DNA from: Antitrichia curtipendula
Taxonomy: Eukaryota > Streptophyta > Bryopsida > Hypnales > Leucodontaceae
NCBI GenBank assembly: GCA_951230915.1
Contig: OX579641.1
Coordinates: 12,564,254 to 12,628,253 of the forward strand
Direction of reading: 5' to 3'
Length of the DNA: 64,000 nt
The notes beneath the pieces were generated by a model, which saw only the letters and a program-made list of their open reading frames with translations, searched no databases and was not told the origin of the DNA. This document shows positions 12,341 to 25,200 of this stretch, one piece after another (the stretch's first letter is position 1; the number at the start of each line of letters is the position of its first letter). A program made the position numbers and the translations under genes.

Positions 12341-12956
12341 GTGGATCTCAACACTCTAATGTGGATTATTGGCACATGTCTTGTTGTTCATCAACATCAT
12401 GGTGGGCACTTGCTTGCTTTGAGGTCAGCAGACAATGGATAGGAGGCAATGTAGCCAAAACCCAAATATGACATCGAGGTTGAGGAATTTGAGTTACTTT
12501 TTTGTTTGGGGTAACATGCTAAAGAAAAGCTTTGAGCTCAACATGTTTTGGGGCCCTAAACTCAAGATTTTGGGAGATTAGAGACATTGAGGATGTTTCT
12601 ACAAGTATATAACAACGAGAGTTTAATTGTCAGCGGCTTTACAATCTTATGAACTAACTATAGTGAAGAGGTTTCTCATTTGGCTCTAGAGGAAGACTTT
12701 GGGAGTACGGATATTGCCCCATTCATGGATTAGAGATTTTGTTTTGTTTTGGCACCAAGTAGAGATTTTTGGGTTGAGGAAAAAACACATAGTTTGATGA
12801 TAGGCCATTGAAGTTAGAGCCAAATCTTATTGGTGTCAAAGCAAGTAGGGCATAGCGCTTGTATCACAATTGTTTTGCCTTTAGACTCAAGGATCTTAAG
12901 GGCTATAGAAGCAAGCCTATTTATATTTAGTTGGAGGATGACCACCCAACCTTTAA
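12341..12956 (+). pseudogene. Degenerate linker between methyltransferase-like domain and RT
   Basis: Open stretches broken by stops continue in the direction of the retrotransposon. None matches a named domain. The final codons before the inserted element (GAG GAT GAC CAC CCA ACC) read straight into the RT start once the insertion at 12957-13897 is skipped. Confidence 0.5.
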
Positions 12957-13897
12957 CCCCTAAAGGTTTTAGAATATGTTTTTACCAAAACGCTCCAAAA
13001 CTGCCATTTTTAGGACAAGTACCAAATTTATTTCTTAAATTTTTTTTGAACACATGTAACCGTAAGATCTTGTAGTAAACTAGTTTGAAAACATGTGGAG
13101 ATTTTTTCAGGAATTTCCACCATGTAGATTGCAAGATATTAGCATTTGAATTGGAAAAAAAACTTTTTTTGGTCCTGCGAAAATCGGGCAGCTACACTTG
13201 AGATGGTCACATGTGTATGAAAATGCCCGAAATGGTGGGTCACTCTTTGGATTCATTCTTGAAGGCAAGCTGGAAACATGCTTGAAAATTTTCAGATCAT
13301 TTGGAATTGAACAACACATAGGAAAAAATAGTAAATAGAAAGAAGTAGAAAATTATTCAAAACACTAAATTGTTAACAATTTACTCATGGAATTGAAAAA
13401 TCCCAATTCCAATGGTTGTAATGGTGTAGTAAATAGTCTACACCTAATGTTTTTATTTTTTTTCAAAAATATTTAAAATTGAATTAAATAAAGGGCTTCA
13501 AAGTTTATCATAGAGTAGAGATTCCACAACTACCTGCAAATTACCCACAAACTTAAACTCCCATAAATTTTATTGCATTGATCCAAATGGAATTATTAAA
13601 AGCTTTCCATGTATATAAAGATCTAAAGAAGCATTTTCAAATTTTAATTTAAAAAAAAGTGAATTTTCAAGAAGTTTTTTTTGCTGCCTAGGTTGCTCAC
13701 CGAGCAATAAAACCAACATATCATACCATAACTTTTTAACCATGTAGTCAAAAGTTATGAAAATTATTGGGCCTTAAAGCTACTCCTTGGGCACATATTA
13801 TGTGAAAATTTCAAAGAAAAAAACCAAAAACTCCATTTGTAGTGAGCTGTTCAAAATTGTTATGTTGCCAAAAAAACACATTTGAGTGCTTTAGGGG
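12957..13897. mobile_element. piggyBac-like non-autonomous element (TTAA flanks) inside the gypsy pol
   Basis: The element begins CCCCTAAAG and ends CTTTAGGGG, with TTAA immediately outside both ends (12953-12956 and 13898-13901). It is 941 bp with no convincing ORF. Its interior matches 31808-32752 in reverse orientation, for example the stretch reading CTGCCATTT then ACAAGTACCAAATTT near one end. Skipping the element and one TTAA joins the gypsy frame as E-D-D-H-P-T-F-K-V-P-Y, the expected entry into RT. A duplicated TTAA with CCC-starting inverted ends is the hallmark of the piggyBac superfamily. Confidence 0.85.
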
Positions 13898-13901
13898 TTA
13901 A

Positions 13902-14470
13902 AGTCCCTTACAAACTTAGTGTCTCAAAGACGGATGGTGTCCAAACACATTATAGAGAGTTATTGGAGACGGATTTGATTGAGCTTTTGAGTGGCAAATA
14001 TGCTTGCACTACGGTTATACCTTCTAAAAAGGATTTGTTTGGCAATTGGATAGAGAAGCAATTATATGGAGATTATCATCTACTAAACCATAAGACCAAG
14101 TTAAATTAGTATCCAATGTTAATGTCAAAGGAGATATTTGATGCAATAGGATTTTCTTGAGTTTGTAGTATTTTGGTCTTACAGTCTAATTATTTTTAGT
14201 TGTAACTACCTATGGAAGATTGGATAAAGACAACATTTTGGAGAATTTATCAAAATGGCAAGGATCATCTCTATCACTAAAAGTTTCTTCCATTTAGCCT
14301 TAAGAATGCACTAGTTGAATTCTAGAGGGTGATGGACTAGATCTTGATTGGCTTACCATTTGTTAGGTGCTAAATTGATTATGTTATTACCTTTAGTAGT
14401 AGCCCACATGAGTATTTGAGGCATTTGTAAGCAATGTTTGAGTGATTATAATAGTAGGGACTACACTTGC
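13902..14470 (+). pseudogene. Degenerate Ty3/gypsy reverse transcriptase
   Basis: It reads KVPYKLSVSKTDGVQ, RELLETDLIELLSGKYACTT and VIPSKKDLFGNW, then GDYHLLNHKT and a YPM segment. Later come FLPFSLKNALVEF and a decayed catalytic box reading IDYVITFSSSPHEYL around 14370-14410. Gypsy enzymes have YIDDV there. Here the Tyr codon position is a stop and the second Asp is Tyr, so the enzyme would be dead even without the many TAG/TGA stops. In the family it copies the element's RNA into DNA. The 5' edge is set by the piggyBac-like insertion. Confidence 0.88.
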
Positions 14471-15180
14471 ATGATGACAAGTGTAAGTTTTTCATGACCA
14501 ATTACCATACTTGGGCCATATGATTGTTCTAGGAGGTCTTGGAGTGCAACAATCAAAGGGAGATGCTTTGCAAAAGATTCCAGCACCTAATGATGTTTTG
14601 TGACTTTGATCTTTTCTTGGTCTAGCAAATTATTACCGCCGGCATGTCAAAAACTTCAATTTGATTGTGAAGGTTTTGACTATTTTTATGGACAAAGACC
14701 AACCATGGATTTGGAATTGTGAGTAATATTAGACATTTGACACATTGAAGAAAAGGCTATGTTATGTTCTAGTGCTTTGATGGCTTGATGCTTCCAAATC
14801 TTTCCAATTGTACACAAATTAGAGTGTAGCAAAATTGGGAGCAGTTTTCACACAAAAATGATGATGAATGACAGTAATGTCCTTGCATTGTTTCTAGAAG
14901 CAATAACAATGCGGAATCTAACTGTTCATCTTACAAAGAGAGGTTTTGTCTATAGTTTGGTCCATTGCAGACTTTTGCCTTTATTTATATGGACAATATT
15001 TCACTTCGGTGATAGACCATTAGCCTTCAAAATGACTTGCTAAATTAAATAAGCTCACTAGCAAACTTGCTAGGTGGGTTTTAATGCTTAAGAAATATGA
15101 TTTTGAGGTGGTACATCAAGTGGGCATCACCAACTTAGATGCAGTTGAACTTTCCTAAAATTCAAGTTAGGTGGCATTGG
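14471..15180 (+). pseudogene. Degenerate RT connection and RNase H region of the gypsy element
   Basis: Fragments in order match the family: a DKCKFFMT-like piece, HLGHMIV-like remains, IPAPNDV, FLGLANYYRR-like remains and an NFNLIVK piece. Then follow FQLYTN (the RNase H start, family TDxS, with the catalytic Asp replaced by Asn) and LGAVFTQK. At 15070-15150 lie LARWVLMLKKYDFEVVHQVG and TNLDAV, the RNase H C-terminus. Multiple stops and frame changes show long decay. In the family RNase H removes the RNA strand during reverse transcription. Confidence 0.8.
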
Positions 15181-15479
15181 GACTACAATAGAGAAGTAGT
15201 TTCAGATTAGCACGCAATTTCTTATTATACATTGATGTTAGGATTTACTTTTCGTGCATTTGTTGAGGACTAAGATGAAAAAGCTAGCAAGTCTCCAATT
15301 GTGAGTGATGTATGGGAAGATTTTGCAACCTAGTACAAAATTCAACAATGGACATTTCTTTTAGCTATATATTTTTGCCATGGAGTGGGATAGAGTTAGC
15401 TATCGAGTAGCGAGATTCTATTGGGACAACGGTTTGCTATTTCATGTGCAAACATATGAAACTAGACGCATATTTCTAA

Positions 15480-15888
15480 GGCCAGATTAAAGAGTTTTTG
15501 GGGTACAATAAGTACACAAAGACCTTGGACATTTTGTAGTTTGTAGGACACATTCTATATTGCGCAATTTGTATTGGTGGATTAGCATGTATCAATATGT
15601 TGCCACTTATGTTTCTCAATGTGAGATGTGTGACCAAATTAGGTCAAGTTTTAATACCTTATCACCTTAGTTGAGGCCTTTACCTATCATGAGCTTGAGC
15701 TACCATTGGTCATGTTGAAGCCTTGAGCAGCCATGGTAGATTGGTGTCCAAATTCTAAAATTTGGTAAGCCTAGGCTCCTGTGTTCCGCTAGCATGGAAA
15801 CAATGTGGTACAAAAGATAGCCTAGCTTTGACCATTTACACTTTGGGTTGTTATTCCGCCTAATAGTTTGGTTGTCCAATTGCTCTAA
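15480..15888 (+). pseudogene. Degenerate gypsy integrase, zinc-binding domain and start of the core
   Basis: From about 15514 the frame reads VHKDLGHFVVCRTHSILRN, then YWWISMYQYVATYVSQ and CEMCDQIRSSFNTLSP. That is the H-x-H/C-x2-C zinc domain with all four ligands kept. LRPLPIMSLSYHWS, the approach to the catalytic core, follows. After 15720 the similarity fades through frameshifts. A miniature element begins at 15889, and no core D,D-35-E motif is seen. In the family integrase inserts the cDNA. This is the 3' limit of the recognisable retrotransposon. Confidence 0.82.
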
Positions 15889-16363
15889 AGGTGGATTTAC
15901 ACCATGGTCCAAGACCAAGAGGTCATAGGTAAAAATAAAAACGATTTTAGATTCAACAAAATCTAATTGGATCCAAGTAGCTCATTAAAAAAAAGTTGGA
16001 AATTGGACTTGGACCCAAGTGTAAATGGCTTGATTATAATTTGTTTTAAAAATAAATAAATTAGAGGAGTTTTTCTTGGACCCGGACTCAAGTGTAAACA
16101 CAGTAGATTAGATAGTGAGTCCAATGTGACAAAATAGAGTTTAGAAGATAGAAATGAGTTGCCCAATAGAAATGCTTAAAGAAAGTGCTTCTATAGAATT
16201 GGCGCTCCCCTTTGAGTCCCTTGAGACCAAGTTTGGATCCAAAAATTTCCCTCCAAATTTGTGCCACGTCATGTGAACAAATAAACGAGGTTCAATTTCC
16301 AGCTCTTAACCAATAGGATTGCCCGATTTCAGAGTTTCTTGGACCGTAGTGTAAATCCGGCCT
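15889..16363. mobile_element. MITE with GGATTTACAC ends, next to the Rab promoter
   Basis: The left end (GGTGGATTTACACCATGGTC) and right end (inverted, GGCCGGATTTACACTACGGT) form imperfect inverted repeats of about 26 bases. The interior is non-coding. It lies directly upstream of the GC-rich leader of the Rab gene, so it may bound or affect that promoter. The superfamily is unassigned. Confidence 0.7.
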
Positions 16364-18395
<2,032 letters not shown>

Positions 18396-19986
18396 AGTTT
18401 AGGGTCCCGTTTTGGTAATTGCTTACGATGGACGTGGTTTAAGGTCGGCACTTTAGAGTTGTGTTGAAGTCGTGTATTTTCTCTGGCTCTGGTGGGTGTG
18501 CCTGCCGCGTTGAAACTCTACAGTTTTTTGGTTGACAGCAGGAACTGTAATTTGTCTTGTCATTGGGTAAGGTGCTCTGATTGCGGTCGGTTCTCGGTTG
18601 CCGCTTTTGTATTAGTTGGATGTTTCATTGCGCTTATTAGATTAGTAAATAGTTAGAAGGAAGTCTGAAGAACATTATGCTGCGGAGGATGTTTCTCATT
18701 GTTTGATGGGCTGTTTGGCAAAGTCCGTCTGATCTAATATAAGACGTCGTCCTTTTTCACAGGCCAATCATGTTTTTTTAATCCTAATCGCAGATTAGTG
18801 ATGTTCGTGTTTTATTTTGAAAGTCACGCAGAGAAAGTGAGAAAAATGAGAGCCCTTTGGGCCAAAAATTATTAACCCCGTGCAGTTGAAAGACTTAACC
18901 TCAAAATTGAATGACAACGCAGTTTTGCTTGGGTATAAGCTATCAAATCACAGATTGTATGGAGCGGTTAGGGCCGGGCCAGGGCTTCTAGAGTTGTATT
19001 AGCTCTCATCAGCATACATCCATTAGTATTTAGCGAAAAGTGATGGTAATTCCTGCACGCATATTTTACATAGTTATGTGCGAGCGGGGCTTCTCGAAAT
19101 TGAATAGGTGAAGAGTGAACAGAAGAGTAAAATGAAGCTGAATACCTTACGGATTGGTCTTGCATCTTTGATAAATGGAGTGGCATGAAATTGTGAGTAG
19201 CGTATTGCCATGTGATGTACTGTAGATTGGTGTACTTTTTGGTACACATTCCTGTTGCCCTGTATTGATTCGAGAGTTTTTATTATCCATTCCTTTTGGA
19301 ATTGGATGTACAGCATTAGTACCTACCTAGTGGATTGCACTGTACAGTGTTTTTCTGGATTTTTAGTTCTTCACAGCTGAAAGTCACAACACTAAACTAA
19401 CAGACCCCAAAGACGCCTTTTGTAGATCCAATCCACCTGTTGGTCTTCCATGGACCCCAAGTGAGTTGAGAACATCCACCGAGCTTGGAAAGGTTGTGTT
19501 TCTTGTGAAGCTCGTTCCCCCAAATACATTGAATCCATTTGAGGCGAGGATGTGGACCTGCAAGCCAGTGGAATTATTTTTTAGTAGAACAAAAGGGATC
19601 ACAGTTTGCAAATAAAACATCAAGTCGTGTATGTCAATATTGTTCACAGCATATCAGTAGCAAAAATCAGTCCATACAAATGCAATTCTAAATGCCTCGG
19701 CCCTTTGTCATACATCAATTTACCCCTGTTTCAAGGATCCTGTTGAAATTTTGCCACCACAAGTCTCATTTGTTCTTTGGGTCCCTAAAGGTTGAAGGCG
19801 TTTTTAAATTTTTGAGCCAAGTCTTGATTTTGAAGGCTTGTTGCTTTGCTCTTGAGGGTTTGTAAGCTAAGCTACAGAACACAAAGCATTTTTTTTGTCA
19901 CAATGCACTACGAGACAATATTTTGGTAAACTTGAAAAAATGATGGTGGTAAATGCACATTGCACTTGACGTGGTGGTGGATAGCT
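18396..19986. other. Rab 3' region and intergenic DNA
   Basis: The first few hundred bases are probably the Rab 3' untranslated region, with T-rich and AATAAA-poor sequence. Beyond about 18900 there are only short open frames with no resemblance to known proteins. Nothing further is supported. Confidence 0.5.
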
Positions 19987-20289
19987 AAGGTAGTTTGGTC
20001 TTAAAGCGACCATTTAAGAGCTGATTTCCTTTTGGGGAAGCTAAATTCCTTAAAATAATTTCCAGCAATTTTTTGTGGGAAGAAAAATGGAATTGACATT
20101 TAACCCAAGCCGTTTCATGTTTTTTGGACCATTGTGGAATTAGTTACAAATTTTTGAAGTTGAAACACAATGATCACTACAAGCAACCATCTCCTAAAAT
20201 GTTTAGTGTTGGTACATTGAAGAAAGCAAAATGTACCCGTGTGTCATGATCTCTTTTAGAGCATGGGCACTTTTAGAGCAGACTACCTT
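19987..20289. mobile_element. MITE with AAGGTAGT...TAAAG ends, copy 1
   Basis: The ends are inverted (left AAGGTAGTTTGGTCTTAAAG; right, inverted, AAGGTAGTCTGCTCTAAAAG). The interior closely matches 34563-34866, for example GGAGCTGATT-like and GAAGAAAAATGGAA words. It is 303 bp, non-coding, and of unassigned superfamily. A further relative with the same ends is at 49561-50300. Confidence 0.8.
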
Positions 20290-20547
20290 ACCAAATGAAG
20301 TTGTATAAGACTCACTTTAATGTTGACATGGAATGAATTTCATAGCTGTGAGTCTGCGTCTACATGAGTTTTTTAGGGACCAGATTTATGTTCGGCTTGG
20401 GCAGGATAATGTTTACAAATCGGTTGGAGCTGCCATATTTCCTTTCACAATGGTGGTGGTTGTAGTTGAAGGAGAGACTTCGTTTTTGCGAATCCTGATT
20501 TCTGATGAACAGACCTCTCATCAGATTAGACTTCATCTTTGTGTTAA

Positions 20548-21460
20548 CCCCTAAATGCCCAAGGCATTTTCTGGCTCCAAAACCACTGAAAACTGCCATT
20601 CTGCTGCGATCACTCCCTAAACCAAAAAAAAAAAAATTTAGAATCTAACCACAGGATCTTGTACTTCACTTGTCTCAGATTATGTGGTAAAAATTTCAAG
20701 ACATTTGACCATTTCGATTGAAAAATATTAGCATTCAAAGTTGGAATTTTTTTTTTTTGAACTATTTCCTGCAATTTCAGATGACTTTGACGGCCATTTG
20801 TGGATTTTTTTTGCGCTACACAACATAAAGCTGTAATTTTTTATGTTGAACATTTGAGTTGAGAGTTGGGAATTTTTTTTCAGAATGTCAAACCTTGATT
20901 TTCATGTATAAAAAAATTGTTAAATAGAAGTAGGTCCAAAATTGAACAAAACACTAAATTGTTAATAGCTCTTAGGTGGAATTAAAACAACATAATTCCA
21001 ACGGTGGGATTGTTCTTGCAAACAAACTTGACCTTGTCCAAAAAAAAAAATTGAAAAAAAATTGAAAATTGCATTCAAAAATGAATTCTATAAGTGTTTT
21101 TTTCTTAAGATGCTTAAATTGCCCAATAAACAAGATTGTCCATAACTTTCTCATTATTAGTCCAAATAGAATGAATCAAAGCTTCAAATGTAGACATAAA
21201 CATGATCTCTGAGGAAAAATTTAAGAAAAAAAATATCATTTTTCTGTTTTTTTTTTTCTGCCCGTCGAACTGCTTTTTTGCTTTAGAAGGGCATAACTTT
21301 TGCTCCCGGGCACCGATTGAGAAAAAAATTATATTTTTAGAAAGCTAATGTGATTCCCTAACTTCAAAAAAAGTTTCAAAAAATCAGGTCAAAATTTGAG
21401 GTCACACGGGCCTGCCCGAAATCCCAAGTGTCCCCCGAGGGGACTTTGGGCATTTAGGGG
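20548..21460. mobile_element. piggyBac-like non-autonomous element, TTAA flanks
   Basis: The ends are CCCCTAAATGCCCAAGG and its inverted copy (CTTTGGGCATTTAGGGG), with TTAA at 20544-20547 and 21461-21464. It is 913 bp. The interior is AT-rich with poly-A runs and no coherent ORF. Parts match the elements at 40302-40880 and 41310-42108, showing one dispersed family. Confidence 0.82.
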
Positions 21461-21464
21461 TTAA

Positions 21465-22205
21465 ATTTTCAAGACCTTAAAATTTGAAACTTTCTCATTC
21501 AAATGACTTATTTACAGTAGAGTACAAAGCAAACAGACAAATCTATGAAACTATCAGGAGGAACAGGATTAGAGTAGACTATGTTGAAATTGAAAAAAAT
21601 GCGGTCATTGCACAAATCTGTCTTCATCGTTGCCTCCTCGATTTCCCCGACTCTTTGAAATTCTGTGATTTTTAAAGTATCTCCATAACTCTACTCAGTA
21701 AGGCTTATTGTTCCCAAGTGTCAAAGCAAAAAGAAGTAAGTTAGAACCGAGGACCATAAGAGTGACTGTACTGGACATCATTGCAAAGACAAAATATTTA
21801 TATATTCAGATGAAAAACTTTTCAACAGACTTTCATCATCGGTTGAAATATACATGAGCGTGGTTTCCAGAATTACATTGCTGATGAGAGCACTGCGTTT
21901 GCCTAGACCAATCCTGGCCTGGCAAAAATATGAGCTCAAATTGCATTTACAATCTTCCTAAAACTCATTCAACGTCTCAGGCCATGCATCCACATCTCGA
22001 TCAAAACATGTACGTTACAAACAAGATGTCGACTCAAAGTAGACCAGACCAGGACAAGGTTTTTTTTAAACGCCTCAACCGTATGTAGCCGGTCTTCAAC
22101 AAATCCAATGGGGAGACACATGACCGGAGACGATGTGGTTGAATGAGCAGTAAAACCGACGTTCAGCTGCAATACAATGACAACAGCAAGGCCGCGAGGA
22201 AAAGA
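21465..22205. other. Intergenic DNA and probable 3' untranslated region of the plastid protein gene
   Basis: No protein-like frame is visible. The part next to 22206 is presumably the 3' untranslated region of the minus-strand gene that ends there. Confidence 0.45.
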
Positions 22206-25200
22206 TCAGGCCGAGTCGTTGAGTAGTGGGGCTGTTCGTAGTAATCTCTCCACTTCATCGTTTGCTTCCGCTTGCAACCTCCATGCCTGCCACAGTGTTC
22301 TCTTATAATTAGTTCTCTGACTGAGGATTTCATTTGTGCTTGGAGGAGTAGATTCAGTCAAATATCAAACCCTCACTATAAGAAACTATAGTTTTTTGAT
22401 GTCTGAGTTGACGGATTTTAGGTGACGTTGAATGTAACAACTTGTGTTTTTATGTCAACAATGGCGTTCAATGTAACATCAAGATGTTACATTGAACGCC
22501 ATTGTTGACATAAAAACACAAGTTGTTACATTCGACGTCACCTAAAACATAGGTCTTGTCCATAGGGTCACGGCTACAAGAAGTGGAAACCAGAGCTTGC
22601 ATAATAGAGAACGAGCAAGAGTTTCCACATCCGAGTTGCAGGAAAAAGCTCACCTTTTGAAGATCCTCAACTTCCATCAGTCGCTCAATCTGCTCCGCTA
22701 TGGCCTGTCACCACTCCAAACAATTGTATCAGAGAATAAGAAGCGGTCATTTTGACAAGATGACAGAAGATTTATGTGTTGAAATAAATACTCCTATAGC
22801 TGAGCAAAAGATCAAGAGTGCATTCTAAGAGAACATTATAAATACAGCTCGGCATGGCGAATTTGAGTAAGGAAGACGAGGCTATAAACTTACAGTGGCA
22901 CCAGTACTTTCTGCAGCCAGCACATCGATGTCCATCTCCACCTCAATCTCTATCATTGAGGCTATCTAAACATTCACAACCCAACACTTTCGATCAAACT
23001 CTTGGAATGATAGTCAGATCGAGCAACAAAATGACATGCTAATGATGCCTCTTAAATAAGCAAAGAACGACTACACGAAATAGATGATACAAAAAGAAGC
23101 AGAGTGTTGAACTGAAAGACCCAGGCACGCTTTGAAGTGAAAACATCATGTCCCAGGAAGTCATACCTTAGCATAGCTATAGATAAGTTCCAGCCGAGCT
23201 TCAAGTCGTTCGTCTAGAGTTTCTCGAGCCTTTTGTACTCTTTCCATACGTGCACTGAAGAGACAAAAAATTGTTTCTCCACTTTCAAAGACTGATCAAC
23301 TTAATCAAGGATCATTCACGTGCACTGTCTCTCAAGAAACATCCATATAGCGTGCAAAATGTATCAATAGAAAGACGAATCATGTCCAACATTTTCGGCG
23401 ATAGAAATCAATGTTCGGAAGTAATATAATCGACTATTTATAAGCTTCCAAAGTGGAATTTCTGTTTTTGGTTTGGGCACTGAGGGGTTAGGCACAACAA
23501 ACCATACCACCACCACTCCCTAACATTTTCACACCCATTTCAATCCAGTGCACGTACAACGTTAAGGACTGGAAACTAACTTTGCGAGCACATGGATTGA
23601 ATATTACTTGTATGCAGGCTCATTCACTGCTTCCATCTTGTTCTGTAATTGGCACATACGGGCCAGCATTCTGACCTGAACAGCAGAAAATAAGAGCAGC
23701 CTTAACATGATGTCTACGCTCACTGGGCTAAAGTTTGCAAAAGTGAACAATCCAAGTTGATTGAAATTCGTTCAGCCACTGTCAAATAATGTCTGAAGTG
23801 TGCCTTTAAAATTTTGAAGAGGATGTCAATGATGAAATAATTAAAAAAAGGCTAAGAAATAGTGGAAAATGATGTAGCTAAGCAGACTAATTAGCGTACG
23901 TCATCAGCAGCTGCCTGAGTCAGACCCTGCAGTCGGGTTTGCAGTGCCTCATGTTGCGCCAGAAGCTGTTGCTGGAGAGCCAAAGCATCCACTGTTCTTT
24001 GTGGTAACTGCACGAAACCAGTTATAAAAATGCATGCATGAGTGCATGCGCACTATATGAATGCATGAGCCCAAACCCCGTGCACCATGATATGCGTCTG
24101 AAAATAACTACTCTGGATCGCAGAACAATAGACTTCTTGTACGCATTATTTGTTGGTCGAGATTCCTGGTTTTAAAATAGGCAATTCGACTGATCATATT
24201 GTGAAACATATAATGAAGACGGGTCCAGATTTTGTACCACCAGAATCAGGGAAAAACATTGCACTTGTTGGTAAAAAAGTAAACAAAAATTAAACAATAG
24301 AAGTCCCCAAATGATCCACTCAAAAGTCATGACGCTCAGTTTGATCTCTTCGTTCTTTAGAGGTTAAGGAAAGAATAGTAAGGCTAACGAATTCGTTTAT
24401 TACTAAAATCCTACCAAAATCTTCAAATAGTAGAATCTAAGAGAGTTGGAGTAACAGAAGTGTATCAACCGCCATTCCGACTTTCTGCCTCGAGATTCAT
24501 CAACTACACTAACATATGCATTTGCTGTATGCAGAAAAAAGGTACCTGATTGAGCCGAGGCAGAACAAACGCATTGGTAGCACTTCCCAGAGCAAACGCT
24601 GTGGCAGCCCCAACAGCTATTGCTCGAGGAAGAGCAGGATCTATTAGAGCTGTTGCCGCATCGCTACTTGCAAAGAGAAGAGCCGCAGGTATGAACCAAG
24701 AAGCGTCAAACGCAGTCCCACTCCCAGACTTCGGGGGTGGCCGAGAAAGAAAGGACACACGGTCTGTAGCATGATTCGTGACAGCCATTGGTTCACTAGA
24801 CCTCCACCCCGGAGTTCTGGCAGTGCATTTAAAGGGACCAAAGCCACGGCCTGCATTTGCAGGAGCTGCTGAAATGACAGTGACACGCTCCCCTTCCTGA
24901 GCTGGAATATCAGCACTTTCGGTAGCACAACGATGTGTGCGAGCAAGGCCATCTGGAGCGCGGACCTGAGGCAACAACAACCTCTTTTTACAGCTGAATT
25001 ATCCGGAGTCTCTGAGGAACCAGCAGGGAGTTCTATTGGAAAGAGAAGAAAAATACAGCTTTTTATACACAGTAGCAGGTCCAAACACTGCAGTTTTTAA
25101 CATACTGGCAAATAGGACGGCTCTGCCATTTCTGTGTCAAAATATCTCCAAGATTTTCTTGATCACTAAGTGCCCAAATGGCCAACATTGGCCGCTTCCG

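Noticed and set aside
24504..24980. Overlapping frames on both strands at the large exon of the plastid protein gene
   Set aside because: They are frame shadows. The exon model 24546-24965 on the minus strand joins in phase with its neighbours and matches the family.
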